64,000 bases of DNA, from the NCBI RefSeq assembly GCF_039542385.1, contig NZ_BAABIA010000014.1:1-64000 (forward strand). The letters run 5' to 3'. Under the pieces are notes generated by a model, which saw nothing but the letters and a program-made list of their open reading frames with translations, made no database searches and was not told the DNA's origin. Below, in pieces: positions 37,800-46,100 of this stretch (positions within the stretch are counted from its first letter, which is position 1; each line of letters opens with the position of its first letter). Both the position numbers and the translations under genes were made by a program. This DNA is from Prosthecobacter algae. Its GTDB lineage: Bacteria; Verrucomicrobiota; Verrucomicrobiia; Verrucomicrobiales; Verrucomicrobiaceae.

Positions 37800-39515
37800 A
37801 TGTCCCCCTCCCGACTCGATTTCCAGCTCGAAGCCCAGGCCACCGGCTCCCGTGCCCGTGCCGCCACCTTTCGCACCCTGCACAGCACGGTGCGCACGCC
37901 CCTGTTCATGCCCGTGGGCACCCAGGCCACCGTGAAGGCCCAGCTTCCCGAAACGCTGCACGAGTCCGGCTCGCAAATCTTGCTGGCCAATACCTACCAC
38001 CTCCTCCTGCGGCCAGGGCCCGAGGTGTTTAAAAAGATGGGAGGCATCCACCAGTTCATGCAGTGGCCCGGCTCAGTCCTCACCGATTCCGGCGGCTACC
38101 AGATCTTCTCCCTGCCCCACTCCCGCTCCATGACGGAAGCCGGGGCCGTTTTCCAAAGCTACGTGGACGGCCAGCGCATCCTCCTCAGCCCAGAGCTCAG
38201 CATCCAGACACAGATGGCCATCGGCAGCGACATCATGATGGTGCTGGACCAGTGCATCCCCTCCACCGCCGATGAAAAAGCCGCGCGCAAAGCCCTGCAA
38301 GTCACCCAGCGCTGGGCCGCCCGCAGCCTCGCCGCCCGCGAAGATTCCCCCCAGTCCATGTTTGCCATCGTCCAGGGCGCACTCTACCCGCACCTGCGCC
38401 GCGAAAGCGCCGAGGGCCTGATGCAGATGCCCTTCGACGGCTTCGCCATCGGCGGCCTGGCCGTGGGCGAGGAAAAGGCCGAACGCGAAGACACCTGCGA
38501 GCTCACCGCCTGCCTGCTGCCTGCCGACCGCCCCCGCTACCTCATGGGCGTGGGCACCCCGCTGGATGTGCTGGAGGCCGTGCATCGCGGCGTGGACATG
38601 TTTGACTGCATCATCCCCACCCAGGTGGCCAAACGCGGCTCCGTCTTCACCTCCCGTGGCGTCATCCAGCTCCGCCGCACCGTGTACAAATTTTCCGACG
38701 ACCGCCTGGACCCCGACTGCACCTGCCCCGTCTGCGCCAAATACACCCGCGCCTACCTGCATCACCTCACCAAAACGCAGGAGCCCCTGGGCTGGCAGCT
38801 CATGGGCCAGCATAACATTCACTTCTACCACCAGCTCATGCGCGAGATCCGCCAGAGCATCCTGGAAGACCGCTTCCTCCAGCTCTACCACGAAAAGCGC
38901 CAGATCCTCCAGGTTGAGGACATCGACCACCCCGTCACCACCGTCAAACCACCCGTCATCAGCCCAGACCACGCCCAGCGTGTGGGCGACTACGAACTCA
39001 GCGTCACCCCGGGCGAGCCCGCCCGCATCTTCCACATCACCACCGGCCAGACTATCTCCACCGATGCTGCCGCGCCGCTATGGAATGAAGAAGTGCCCCT
39101 GGCCCAGCACCTGCGCCTGCCCGCCGATGTGCCTGCGGAGGAGGCCACCCCGCTCATCCTCTGGGACATCGGCCTCGGTGCCGGGGCCGCCGCCATCGCC
39201 GCCATCCTCACCTACGAAGCCGAGGCTGAAAAAGGCCCCCTGCGCCCCCTCCACATCGTCAGCCTAACCAACGATCTGTCCGCCCTGCGCCTCGCCCTCA
39301 GTCATAAGCGCCACTTCCCCTACCTCCGCCACGGCGCGGCAGACACCCTGCTGCATCGCGGCACCTGGACCTCCCGTTACAAACCCGGCCTCACCTGGAC
39401 CCTCCTCCAAGGCCCCCTCGACGAAACGCTCCCCAACGCCCCCACCCCGCCCGAACTCACCCTCCACCAGCCCCTCCCCGGCATGGAGCTCCCGCAAGGT
39501 GTGCCCGAGAGGTGA
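37800..39515 (+). CDS. tgt: tRNA-guanine(34) transglycosylase fused to a MnmC-like domain
   Basis: 571 aa. Residues of about 1-385 are a complete TGT, which exchanges G34 for a queuosine precursor in tRNAs with GUN anticodons. Motifs include LLANTYHLLLRPG, the catalytic DSGGYQIFSL, FAIGGLAVGEEK, the second catalytic region MFDCIIPTQVAKRG and the zinc site CTCPVC...H. Residues of about 400-571 add a Rossmann-like domain with WDIGLGAGAAAIAAILT and ISTDAAAPLW, resembling the methyltransferase part of MnmC. It stops where the MnmC DPFxPK-like motif should lie, so that domain looks C-terminally truncated. Usual TGT length is about 375 aa. The ATG at 37800 is preferred over the GTG at 37794 because GGAAAG lies 7 nt before it. 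Confidence 0.92.
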   Translation: MSPSRLDFQLEAQATGSRARAATFRTLHSTVRTPLFMPVGTQATVKAQLPETLHESGSQILLANTYHLLLRPGPEVFKKMGGIHQFMQWPGSVLTDSGGYQIFSLPHSRSMTEAGAVFQSYVDGQRILLSPELSIQTQMAIGSDIMMVLDQCIPSTADEKAARKALQVTQRWAARSLAAREDSPQSMFAIVQGALYPHLRRESAEGLMQMPFDGFAIGGLAVGEEKAEREDTCELTACLLPADRPRYLMGVGTPLDVLEAVHRGVDMFDCIIPTQVAKRGSVFTSRGVIQLRRTVYKFSDDRLDPDCTCPVCAKYTRAYLHHLTKTQEPLGWQLMGQHNIHFYHQLMREIRQSILEDRFLQLYHEKRQILQVEDIDHPVTTVKPPVISPDHAQRVGDYELSVTPGEPARIFHITTGQTISTDAAAPLWNEEVPLAQHLRLPADVPAEEATPLILWDIGLGAGAAAIAAILTYEAEAEKGPLRPLHIVSLTNDLSALRLALSHKRHFPYLRHGAADTLLHRGTWTSRYKPGLTWTLLQGPLDETLPNAPTPPELTLHQPLPGMELPQGVPER

Positions 39516-39949
39516 ACTTCCTTCCTCTGATAAGTTAAACGAATACTCGCTACCTAATCCAACAATCGTCAATGATGTTGCTGCAGATGAAAAATTTAGC
39601 CCTCGATCAACTTTGCGCGGGATTATTAATATTCGCAGCGGGTATCTATTTCGGAAGTGTGGTTTTTTCTGCGATAAAACATGGCGAAATTGAAGTAAAG
39701 GCCCGCCCTTACAAGAAAAGTGAAAACCCATTGATATTCGCAGTATATACTGCGCTTGCCTTTCTGTGTTGTTCAATTTGTATTGTCGCACTGGCAGTCA
39801 AAGCAATCATGATATTAGTGTGAAGCAGAAGCATTATTCAAAAAGCAGCAGCATGCCCGAATAGTCCAAAGGCAATGCCTGCCCCCTGCATGGCCGCACG
39901 CACAGCACCCCACACCAATCGCCCGCCGCCCCTCCCCGACATGGAGCTT
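39471..39949. repeat. Near-direct repeats flanking a low-GC insert after tgt
   Basis: CCCCTCCCCGGCATGGAGCT (39471-39490, inside the tgt 3' end) recurs as CCCCTCCCCGACATGGAGCT (39929-39948), 19 of 20 identical. The 438 bp between them turn abruptly AT-rich after the tgt stop and carry one small ORF. This looks like an insertion flanked by a duplication. A family G palindrome follows at about 39957-39988. Confidence 0.6.
39587..39823 (+). CDS. Small two-helix membrane protein of unknown function
   Basis: 78 aa from the ATG at 39587 (MKNLALDQL); an in-frame ATG at 39572 adds five residues. Two hydrophobic helices (LCAGLLIFAAGIYFGSVVFS and LIFAVYTALAFLCCSICIVALAV) flank a short charged loop, HGEIEVKARPYKKSENP. 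The GEI...R...SENP pattern between two helices is one I recall from small uncharacterised inner-membrane proteins in many bacteria, which supports a real gene. It lies in an AT-rich insert between near-direct repeats, unlike the GC-rich surroundings, suggesting acquisition. No partner gene is evident. Confidence 0.6.
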   Translation: MKNLALDQLCAGLLIFAAGIYFGSVVFSAIKHGEIEVKARPYKKSENPLIFAVYTALAFLCCSICIVALAVKAIMILV

Positions 39950-40159
39950 CCCCAGCCCCCCCAAGGAGCGGGACTTGCCAAGTCCCGGCCTTTGAACCTG
40001 CGCATGCCCTCAAGCCTCGCCTCCAGAAGAGTGGCAAAAGGGGTCAGGTGAAAGATGAAGCCATCGAACTCGGCATCAGCAAATCCTGATCCAACACCTT
40101 GTTAGACCTAGCTCCACCCCAGCACGGCGTATGTCTTGAAGACCCGCCATACACAACAC

Positions 40160-40486
40160 TTACAGTGTAGGCTCATAAAGTTCGAGGTGCAACCATCGAA
40201 CTCCGCTAAGGTAAATGCGTGAACCTTTGGAGATATCAAATATCACCTCCCTCTCACCCCTAAAAACAGAATTTTCCCCAAACTGAAGTGCTAACTCATC
40301 AATTTGTAGAGCAACGTTAGAATATCCAATATGGATATCTAAGCACTCAGGCATTTTCCAATATTTTGTATATTCACATAGTTCACCCTTTTCGCCTCGC
40401 ATGCACAATGCACATTGATCAATGAAAAACGCTCCCTCTTTCTCAACACCGTCCAATCCAATGATATGAACACCCAAGTCTTGCAT
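40160..40486 (-). CDS. Hypothetical protein in low-GC segment
   Basis: 108 aa (MQDLGVHIIGLDGVEKEG...RWLHLELYEPTL), not recognised. The composition looks like a small soluble alpha/beta protein with four Cys and no signal peptide. An in-frame TAA precedes the ATG directly, so the start is fixed. AAGGAGG lies upstream, but its spacing of about 16 nt is longer than ideal. It is flanked by an IS5-family remnant and repeats, so it may be mobile-element cargo or the relic of a larger locus. The overlapping longer frame at 40339-40824 is antisense to the transposase remnant and is not preferred. Confidence 0.4.
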   Translation of the reverse strand: MQDLGVHIIGLDGVEKEGAFFIDQCALCMRGEKGELCEYTKYWKMPECLDIHIGYSNVALQIDELALQFGENSVFRGEREVIFDISKGSRIYLSGVRWLHLELYEPTL

Positions 40487-40654
40487 TTAATGTGTAACCT
40501 TTCCTCCTTGTAAAATTTTCCAATGTGAACCACCTGACAACTGCACGTCCCATTCAAAAATTTCCCCCGACACAGATGCCAGGCATAGGGTGTTTTACAA
40601 ACATCTACCTCGTCGTTAAAAATCAACCATGAAAACCTCTCCATCCCCTCATTC

Positions 40655-40956
40655 TGAAGCGCCTGATGTGGCGGCTGGCAAATTTCTGCGGTAAGCATGC
40701 GCCTGCCTTGCTTGAATCTGTGGTGGCCAGACGGGTGGGCATGGACAAGGCTTATGATGGGGATGCGTTGCGCGAGCTCATGGAAAGTCAGGGAATGAAA
40801 ACCTGCATCTCGCCACGTACCCACCGGGTGGAGAACTTCTTTGAGAAGATCAAAAGGATGCGACGCATCGCCACGCGCTATGACAAAACAGACGTCTCTT
40901 TCATGGCTTTTGTCCTGCTTGGCATCTGCACCTTATCCCCCAGAAACCAATCCTAA
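40655..40956 (+). pseudogene. IS5-family transposase remnant with internal deletion
   Basis: The frame keeps VGMDKAYDGDALRELMESQGMK and then THRVENFFEKIKRMRRIATRYDKTDVSFMAFVLLG, typical C-terminal parts of IS5/IS4-type DDE transposases, including the final catalytic Glu in HRVENFF. The segment that normally joins them (about 20-30 residues after xISPR) is missing: CISPR is followed directly by THRVEN. The N-terminal two thirds of the enzyme are absent as well. It is therefore a dead copy. No terminal inverted repeats were recognised, and the sequence to about 41100 is AT-rich with nothing clear in it. Confidence 0.8.
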
Positions 40957-41136
40957 AACACTCCCTAACAATAAGGTTGTAATTTCAACCGGATAAGAAG
41001 CTACCTGACACCGACCGCTGCATTTAAAGCCGGAATCCATCCAAGCACGGATTGCCAGGCAGCAAGGTCATCTTTTTACCTTTTTATCATCAGCAATCGG
41101 CGAAGCACATTTCAGTAGCATAACAATGGTCACGGC

Positions 41137-42078
41137 TCACCTCGTTGTCATCGCCTTCATCTTCACCACCTCGAGATCTTTACCCTTGACCTTGCGGATG
41201 GGCAGGAGTTCTTCATGGTTCCAGCGATCATCAGGTGCGCCGCTGATGAACCAGTCACCACCATTGTCGGCGAGGATCATGCCGTGGATTTTGAGACCTT
41301 CTAGAATCACTTTTGCGGCTCCGGTGAACTTCGAGGTGTCAAAGTTGGCCTTCAATCGCACGCGCATGCCCATTGGCGGTAGGTTCTCGTCTTTGTGCGT
41401 GCTGGCGAAGTGCGTGGCAGGCGGCACATAAGCACGGCGGCTTTTTTTCACCGTGAAACGCAGCGCATGCGTGAGCTTCTTCGTGCCGCAGATTTCATCG
41501 TAGCGGGCGAGGCCCGGCAAAATGGGCAATCCGGCCGCATCGGCGCTCGTCCAGCCTGCAGGGCGGGGTTTGGGTTTCTTCAAATCAAACACGCTGCCGC
41601 TGTAGGCATTCCAGGCCTTGCCGCCATCGATGGGAAAGGCACGGTAGATCTCGTAGAGCTTCCAGTTGTCTTTATCGAGCACGAGCACATGGCGGTCGCC
41701 ATCGCTTTGGGGGCCACCTTCGATCCACGCCTCCGGCGGGATCGGATAAGGGCCGGGATCGCTCTCGTCTTTGGCTTCATTGAAGTGCACCGGCACCTTC
41801 GGTTGCTCACCACCGACGACGAAATACGGTATGCCCCCTGGCTGCCCCTTCCACACCAGGCCAAAGTCTTCGTGCAAACTCGTCTCCGCGCCGATAGACG
41901 CGATGATGGCATCGCTCAAAGGATCGACTTCATCTTTGGAAACACCGCGATTCCATTCGTCATCCCCTGGCATGATCAAAGCGCCCTTGAGATCGGCATT
42001 CTGGCCGACCTTGATTTGCGGATGCTGGGCAAAGGCACCCACCGTGCAAGCGAGGATGAAGAAGGCTGTCGTTTTCAT
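41137..42078 (-). CDS. Secreted protein of a conserved uncharacterised family
   Basis: 313 aa with a Sec signal peptide (MKTTAFFILACTVGAFAQ). Conserved-looking blocks: DFGLVWKGQPGGIPYFVV, the DESDPGPYPIPPEA segment with IEGGPQSDGDRHVLVLDKD, WTSADAAGLPILPGLARYDEI, HALRFTVKKSRRAYVPPATH, and LKIHGMILADNGGDWFISG with PDDRW. I recall this set from a family of extracellular proteins of unknown function found in diverse bacteria. Its acidic and aromatic residues would suit a beta-sandwich carbohydrate-active or binding protein, but no catalytic motif is certain. It stands alone between the decayed IS segment and the repeat region. The reading frame is intact. Confidence 0.75.
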   Translation of the reverse strand: MKTTAFFILACTVGAFAQHPQIKVGQNADLKGALIMPGDDEWNRGVSKDEVDPLSDAIIASIGAETSLHEDFGLVWKGQPGGIPYFVVGGEQPKVPVHFNEAKDESDPGPYPIPPEAWIEGGPQSDGDRHVLVLDKDNWKLYEIYRAFPIDGGKAWNAYSGSVFDLKKPKPRPAGWTSADAAGLPILPGLARYDEICGTKKLTHALRFTVKKSRRAYVPPATHFASTHKDENLPPMGMRVRLKANFDTSKFTGAAKVILEGLKIHGMILADNGGDWFISGAPDDRWNHEELLPIRKVKGKDLEVVKMKAMTTR

Positions 42079-42233
42079 AATGAGTTAGGTGGACATCGAA
42101 GCGCTGATGCTTTTGGACGCAAAAGGATTCCATACGGAGAGGGCGGGACATCTCACTCATCAGTCGGTTCAGATCCTGTCACGGATAGAGCGCACGATGG
42201 AGTCGCTGAGGAAGCATCCGCGCGAGATATCAC

Positions 42234-42262
42234 GGGACTTGGCAAGTCCCGCTCCTTGGGCT
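42234..42262. repeat. Family G palindrome
   Basis: GGGACTTGGCAAGTCCC with the flank CGCTCCTTGGG. Six copies occur in the window (297, 13099, 18144, 39957, 42234, 49887), in both orientations. Confidence 0.75.
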
Positions 42263-42321
42263 GCCCATCATGACGACAGAGCTTTTCGGAAACTCATTCG
42301 CCTCCATCCGCCCCCAATCCC

Positions 42322-42880
42322 CACGCCCTGGCGGGCGCAGCTACACCCGAAGCCCCCCGTAGCTGCCCGCGCCAGCGGGTGGCCCGCCTCGAAAGCTCTC
42401 ACTCCCCTCGAGCTTCCCTAAACGCCACGCCCTGGCGGGCGCAGCTACACCCGAAGCCACCCCTTGTAGCTGCCCGCGCCAGCGGGTGGCGCGCCTCGAA
42501 AGCTCTCACTCCATCAAGCTTCCCCAAACCCCACGCCCTGGCGGGCGCGGCTACACCCGAAGCCCCCCGTAGCTGCCCGCGCCAGCGGGTGGCCCGCCTC
42601 GAAAGCTCTCACTCACCTCGAGCTTCCTCGCCCCCCAATCCCCACGCCCTGGCGGGCACGGCTACACCCGAAGCCTCCCCTTGTAGCTGCCCGCGCCAGC
42701 GGGTGGCCCGCCTCGAAAGCTCTCACTCCATCAAGCTTCCCCAAACCCCCACCCCCTGGCGGGCGCGGCTACACCCGAAGCCTCCCCTTGTAGCTGCCCG
42801 CGCCAGCGGGTGGCCCGCCTCGAAAGCTCTCACTCACCTCGACCCTCCCCAAACCCCACGCCCTGGCGGCCGCAGCTACA
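42322..42880 (+). repeat. Tandem family F array, about 107-bp period, six units
   Basis: The unit starts are about 42322, 42426, 42532, 42643, 42750 and 42857, with spacing 104-111. Each has CACGCCCTGGCGGGCG, then GTAGCTGCCCGCGCCAGCGG, then CCTCGAAAGCTCTCACTC and a variable linker. The two halves are inverted repeats of each other. The spacing and the palindromic content rule out a CRISPR array. Confidence 0.88.
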
Positions 42881-42892
42881 CTGCCGCGAAGC

Positions 42893-43103
42893 GTCATGGA
42901 CTGCGCCAGTCCTCTGGCGCTTTCGTAAAGCTCACTCGCCTCCGTCCGCCATGGAGCGCAGGCGTCCCGCCTGCCGTTTCACGCGTCTCGCGGGAAACCG
43001 TTCTCCCACCCCGCAGCCCATGCCTGGCACCCCGCAGCAGCCACCTCGGTTCACGGTCTTCGGCGGGACGCCGAACACAGCACGCGAGACGCGTGCGCTC
43101 CAT
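42893..43103. mobile_element. Family E repeat followed by family D element, copy 2
   Basis: Family E (about 42893-42943) runs straight into a 154-bp family D element (42950-43103) with inverted termini ATGGAGCGCAGGCGTC and GACGCGTGCGCTCCAT. The same E-D order occurs at 13215-13433. Confidence 0.72.
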
Positions 43104-43154
43104 CCCACTCCCCAGCGGGCGCAGCCACTCCTGCGCCCGTCGTCATCTCCCCCA

Positions 43155-46100
43155 TCACTCCTCGATGCGGGCCTTCCACTCGTCGGAGTTGCCTTTCAGT
43201 TCGGGGGCGTACATGGCCTCGATCTTTGTGGGCAGGGCGCTGAAGCGGCCAGGGATTTCGGCCTTCACGCGGTAGCTCAGGTTGTGCGTGCCTTTGGGCA
43301 ACCGCTCGGCAAAGAAGGCCACCTTCTCATCGCGGAATTCCTGGTACGCAGGCAGGCCCTCATAGGTCCACCCGCTCTGCACCTTCACGGGCTCAAAACC
43401 GGCGGGTTTCAGGTCCTCGATCAGCACATACTCGTAGTCGTTTTTGCTCTCCACCGACAGCTCCACCTCGATGAGGTCCCCGCTCTTCACCGGGCTGTCG
43501 CTGGCGATTTCCTCGCGGCGATACTTCAGCCCCGTCTGCGTCACCACTTGGCCGCGCCCGCCTGCCACCTTCTGCTCCGGCTTCTCCTCGATCAGTTTGT
43601 AAAACTTGCGCCGCGCCTTCACCTCCAGCCCAGCGGCGGGGATGTTGTCCTCCTGGGAAAACACCGTCAGGTAGGCATTCACATACAGCGGGGATTCGCC
43701 CAGTTTGCGGATCTCCAGCGTGTGCTCGCCCGTGGTCAGGGCCTCGCCCTCCAGCACCAGGCTGCCATCGAAGGTGAACAGCGTCTCCTTTGTGATCTCC
43801 ACCTTCTTCACGGACTTCCCGTCCAGCAGCAGCTCCACTGTCTGCTGCGGGCTGGTTTCGCCGCTGGCCTTCGCATAGATGGCCAGGGCCTCGATGACCG
43901 CCGCCGTATCCTTGGTGCTGTTCCAGTAGGTGCCGTTGCGGCGATTGTTCAGCAGGTACTTGGCGATTCGCGGGGCCGTTTCATCCTTCGGATTCGCCGC
44001 CACCAGCAGGCGCAGGAAGACCGCCTGAGTTTCGATCTGGTCCTCATACCAATACCACCACCAGCCGCCCTGCGGCAGGTCCAGGTAGGCCGTCTGGTTC
44101 TCCTCATCCTGCTTCAGAAACTGCTTCAAATTGCGCAGGCACATGTCGCGGCGTTCATCCTCCTCCACCGCATCACAGGTTAGGCCCAGCAGGGCCACGC
44201 TGTAGCGGGAGAGCTTCTCGCGCTGTTCATAAAGCTGGTCGCGCATCGCCTTGTTGCCCGCTTTGTACTCCACCAGCACGCTGTGGATCAGCGCATCCAG
44301 GTTATCCGGGTAGCCTTTGCGATCCTTGTGCTTCACCGGCAGATTCAGCCGGCGCAGCTCCTCCGCCTCATGGCGTGCCAACCATTCCACCCCCTGGCGG
44401 ATCAGGCCGTCATTCAGGTCAAAGCCGGTGCGCTCCGCCGACTTCAGGCCGTGCATCACCACCGCCGTGATGTGGGGGGAGGACTCGCGCCCGCCCGGGA
44501 ACCAGCCCCAGCCGCCGTCGCCATTGCGCATGGCCTCCAGGCGGGCCAGGCCCGTCTTCGCCATCTTCTTCACCTCGTCCTCGTCAAAGACAGGCTCTAG
44601 GTTAGACCGCCCCTTCCACTGCTTCGCGCGCTCCTCCGGTTTGCCGATCTGCTGGGCATTCAGGTTCGTGCGTTTTTCCTTCACCGCCTTCAGGTCCACG
44701 CCCAGGTCCTTCAGCACGCCCAGGGTGATCACCGTGGGGACAAAGCGGTTCAGCGTCTGCTCCGTGCAGCCATAGGGATAAGCCACCAGATACGGCAGCG
44801 CATCCACCAGGGCCATCGCCAGCGTGGGGGAGTAGCGCACCTCCAGGCGGGACTGCTCCGGCTTGCGCTCCGCAGGCACCTTCAGCGTCAGCTTGCCACT
44901 GGCCTCATCCGGGCGCAGGGCCAGGCTCCAGGAGTCCGTCTTCAGCAGGCCGTGGGTGTAGGCCGGGAAGGTCATCTCCATGGCGTCGCTATCCTTCTGC
45001 GCCAGCGCCTTCACGCGGATCTTCGCCTCGCCTTCGCCGGTGACTTTCACCCGCCAGTCAAAGCGCTTTTCGCCATGCGCGCCGATGTCCGCCGCCGCCT
45101 GAGTGGCCTGCCCTTTCTCCAGGAATTCCAGCACGCCGCCCTCCAGTTCCAGCACTGCCTTCACGCTCTGCGCCACGTCCATCTCATTGTGGACGTTGGC
45201 CGAGATCACCACCTCATCCTTTTCCACAAAGAAGCGCGGGGCCTGCAGCCTCACCATCAGGTTCTTCCGCGTGATGACCTCCACCGCCGCCTCCCCCACC
45301 TGCGTGGACGGGCCCATGACCCAGGAGCGCAGCTTCCACGTCGTGAGATTGTCCGGCAGCGTGAAGTTAAACTCGCCCGCGCCCTGTGCATCCGTGGTGA
45401 AGTCCGCGATCCACACCGCACTGTCCGCCAGATTGCTACGGATCATCGGCTGCGGGCCTTCTTCAGCGCCAGCAGCACCGCCTGCGGCAACGCTATCTGC
45501 AGACATTTCGAGGGCCATCACCGCAGGCGCAGGGGCTGCCATCGGTGCCACGTCCATCGGCGCACCGGGCGCTGCCATCGCGAGACCTTCTTTAAACTCC
45601 CTGCCCATCCGCCTCTTGGCCATGCCACTTGTCTCAAACGCGCCCGCGCCCCCAGACGCAAAGGGATCGCTCTCATTGTAATGGAACTCACCATCCGCCA
45701 CGCTGCCGCCAAAGATCCCCAGCGGACTCATCCAGCCCCCAAGGCCTGTCTCCAGCGCGTGCAGGGAGTCCGTCACCTCCGGGTAATGGCTGCGTTTCCA
45801 GCCCCAGAAAAAGGGACGGATGTCTTGCTGATTGCTGCCGCCGGAGATGTACTCCAGCGCCTTGTCATAGGCCGTCAGCACCACCTTGCCCACAAAGGGT
45901 TTTCCGTCCTGGTCCTTCACCCGCACCTTCACCTTCGAGCCCTGGCCCGGGAGATACGTCGCGCTGTCCGGCGTCAGCTCCACCGTGGCGATGCGCTTCT
46001 TCGGCGGCACGATGATCTGGCGTGTCACTTGGTGTACCCGCGCCGCGCTCACGGTATAGGCCTCCAGGAAAATATTCGGCTGGTCCGCCTCCGTCAGGGT

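Noticed and set aside
40339-40824. A 161-aa minus-strand ORF
   Set aside because: It runs antisense across the IS5 remnant and overlaps the 108-aa ORF. The composition and motif evidence favour the transposase strand.
39980-41020. Ends of an IS200/RAYT-like element (AAAAGGGGTCAGGTG near 40033 and CTACCTGACACCG near 41003)
   Set aside because: The ends are only partly complementary and no matching transposase lies between them. They are too weak to call an element.
42322-42880. Possible CRISPR array (regularly spaced repeats)
   Set aside because: The repeat unit is about 107 bp, is palindromic along much of its length, lacks unique 30-40 bp spacers, and no cas gene is nearby.
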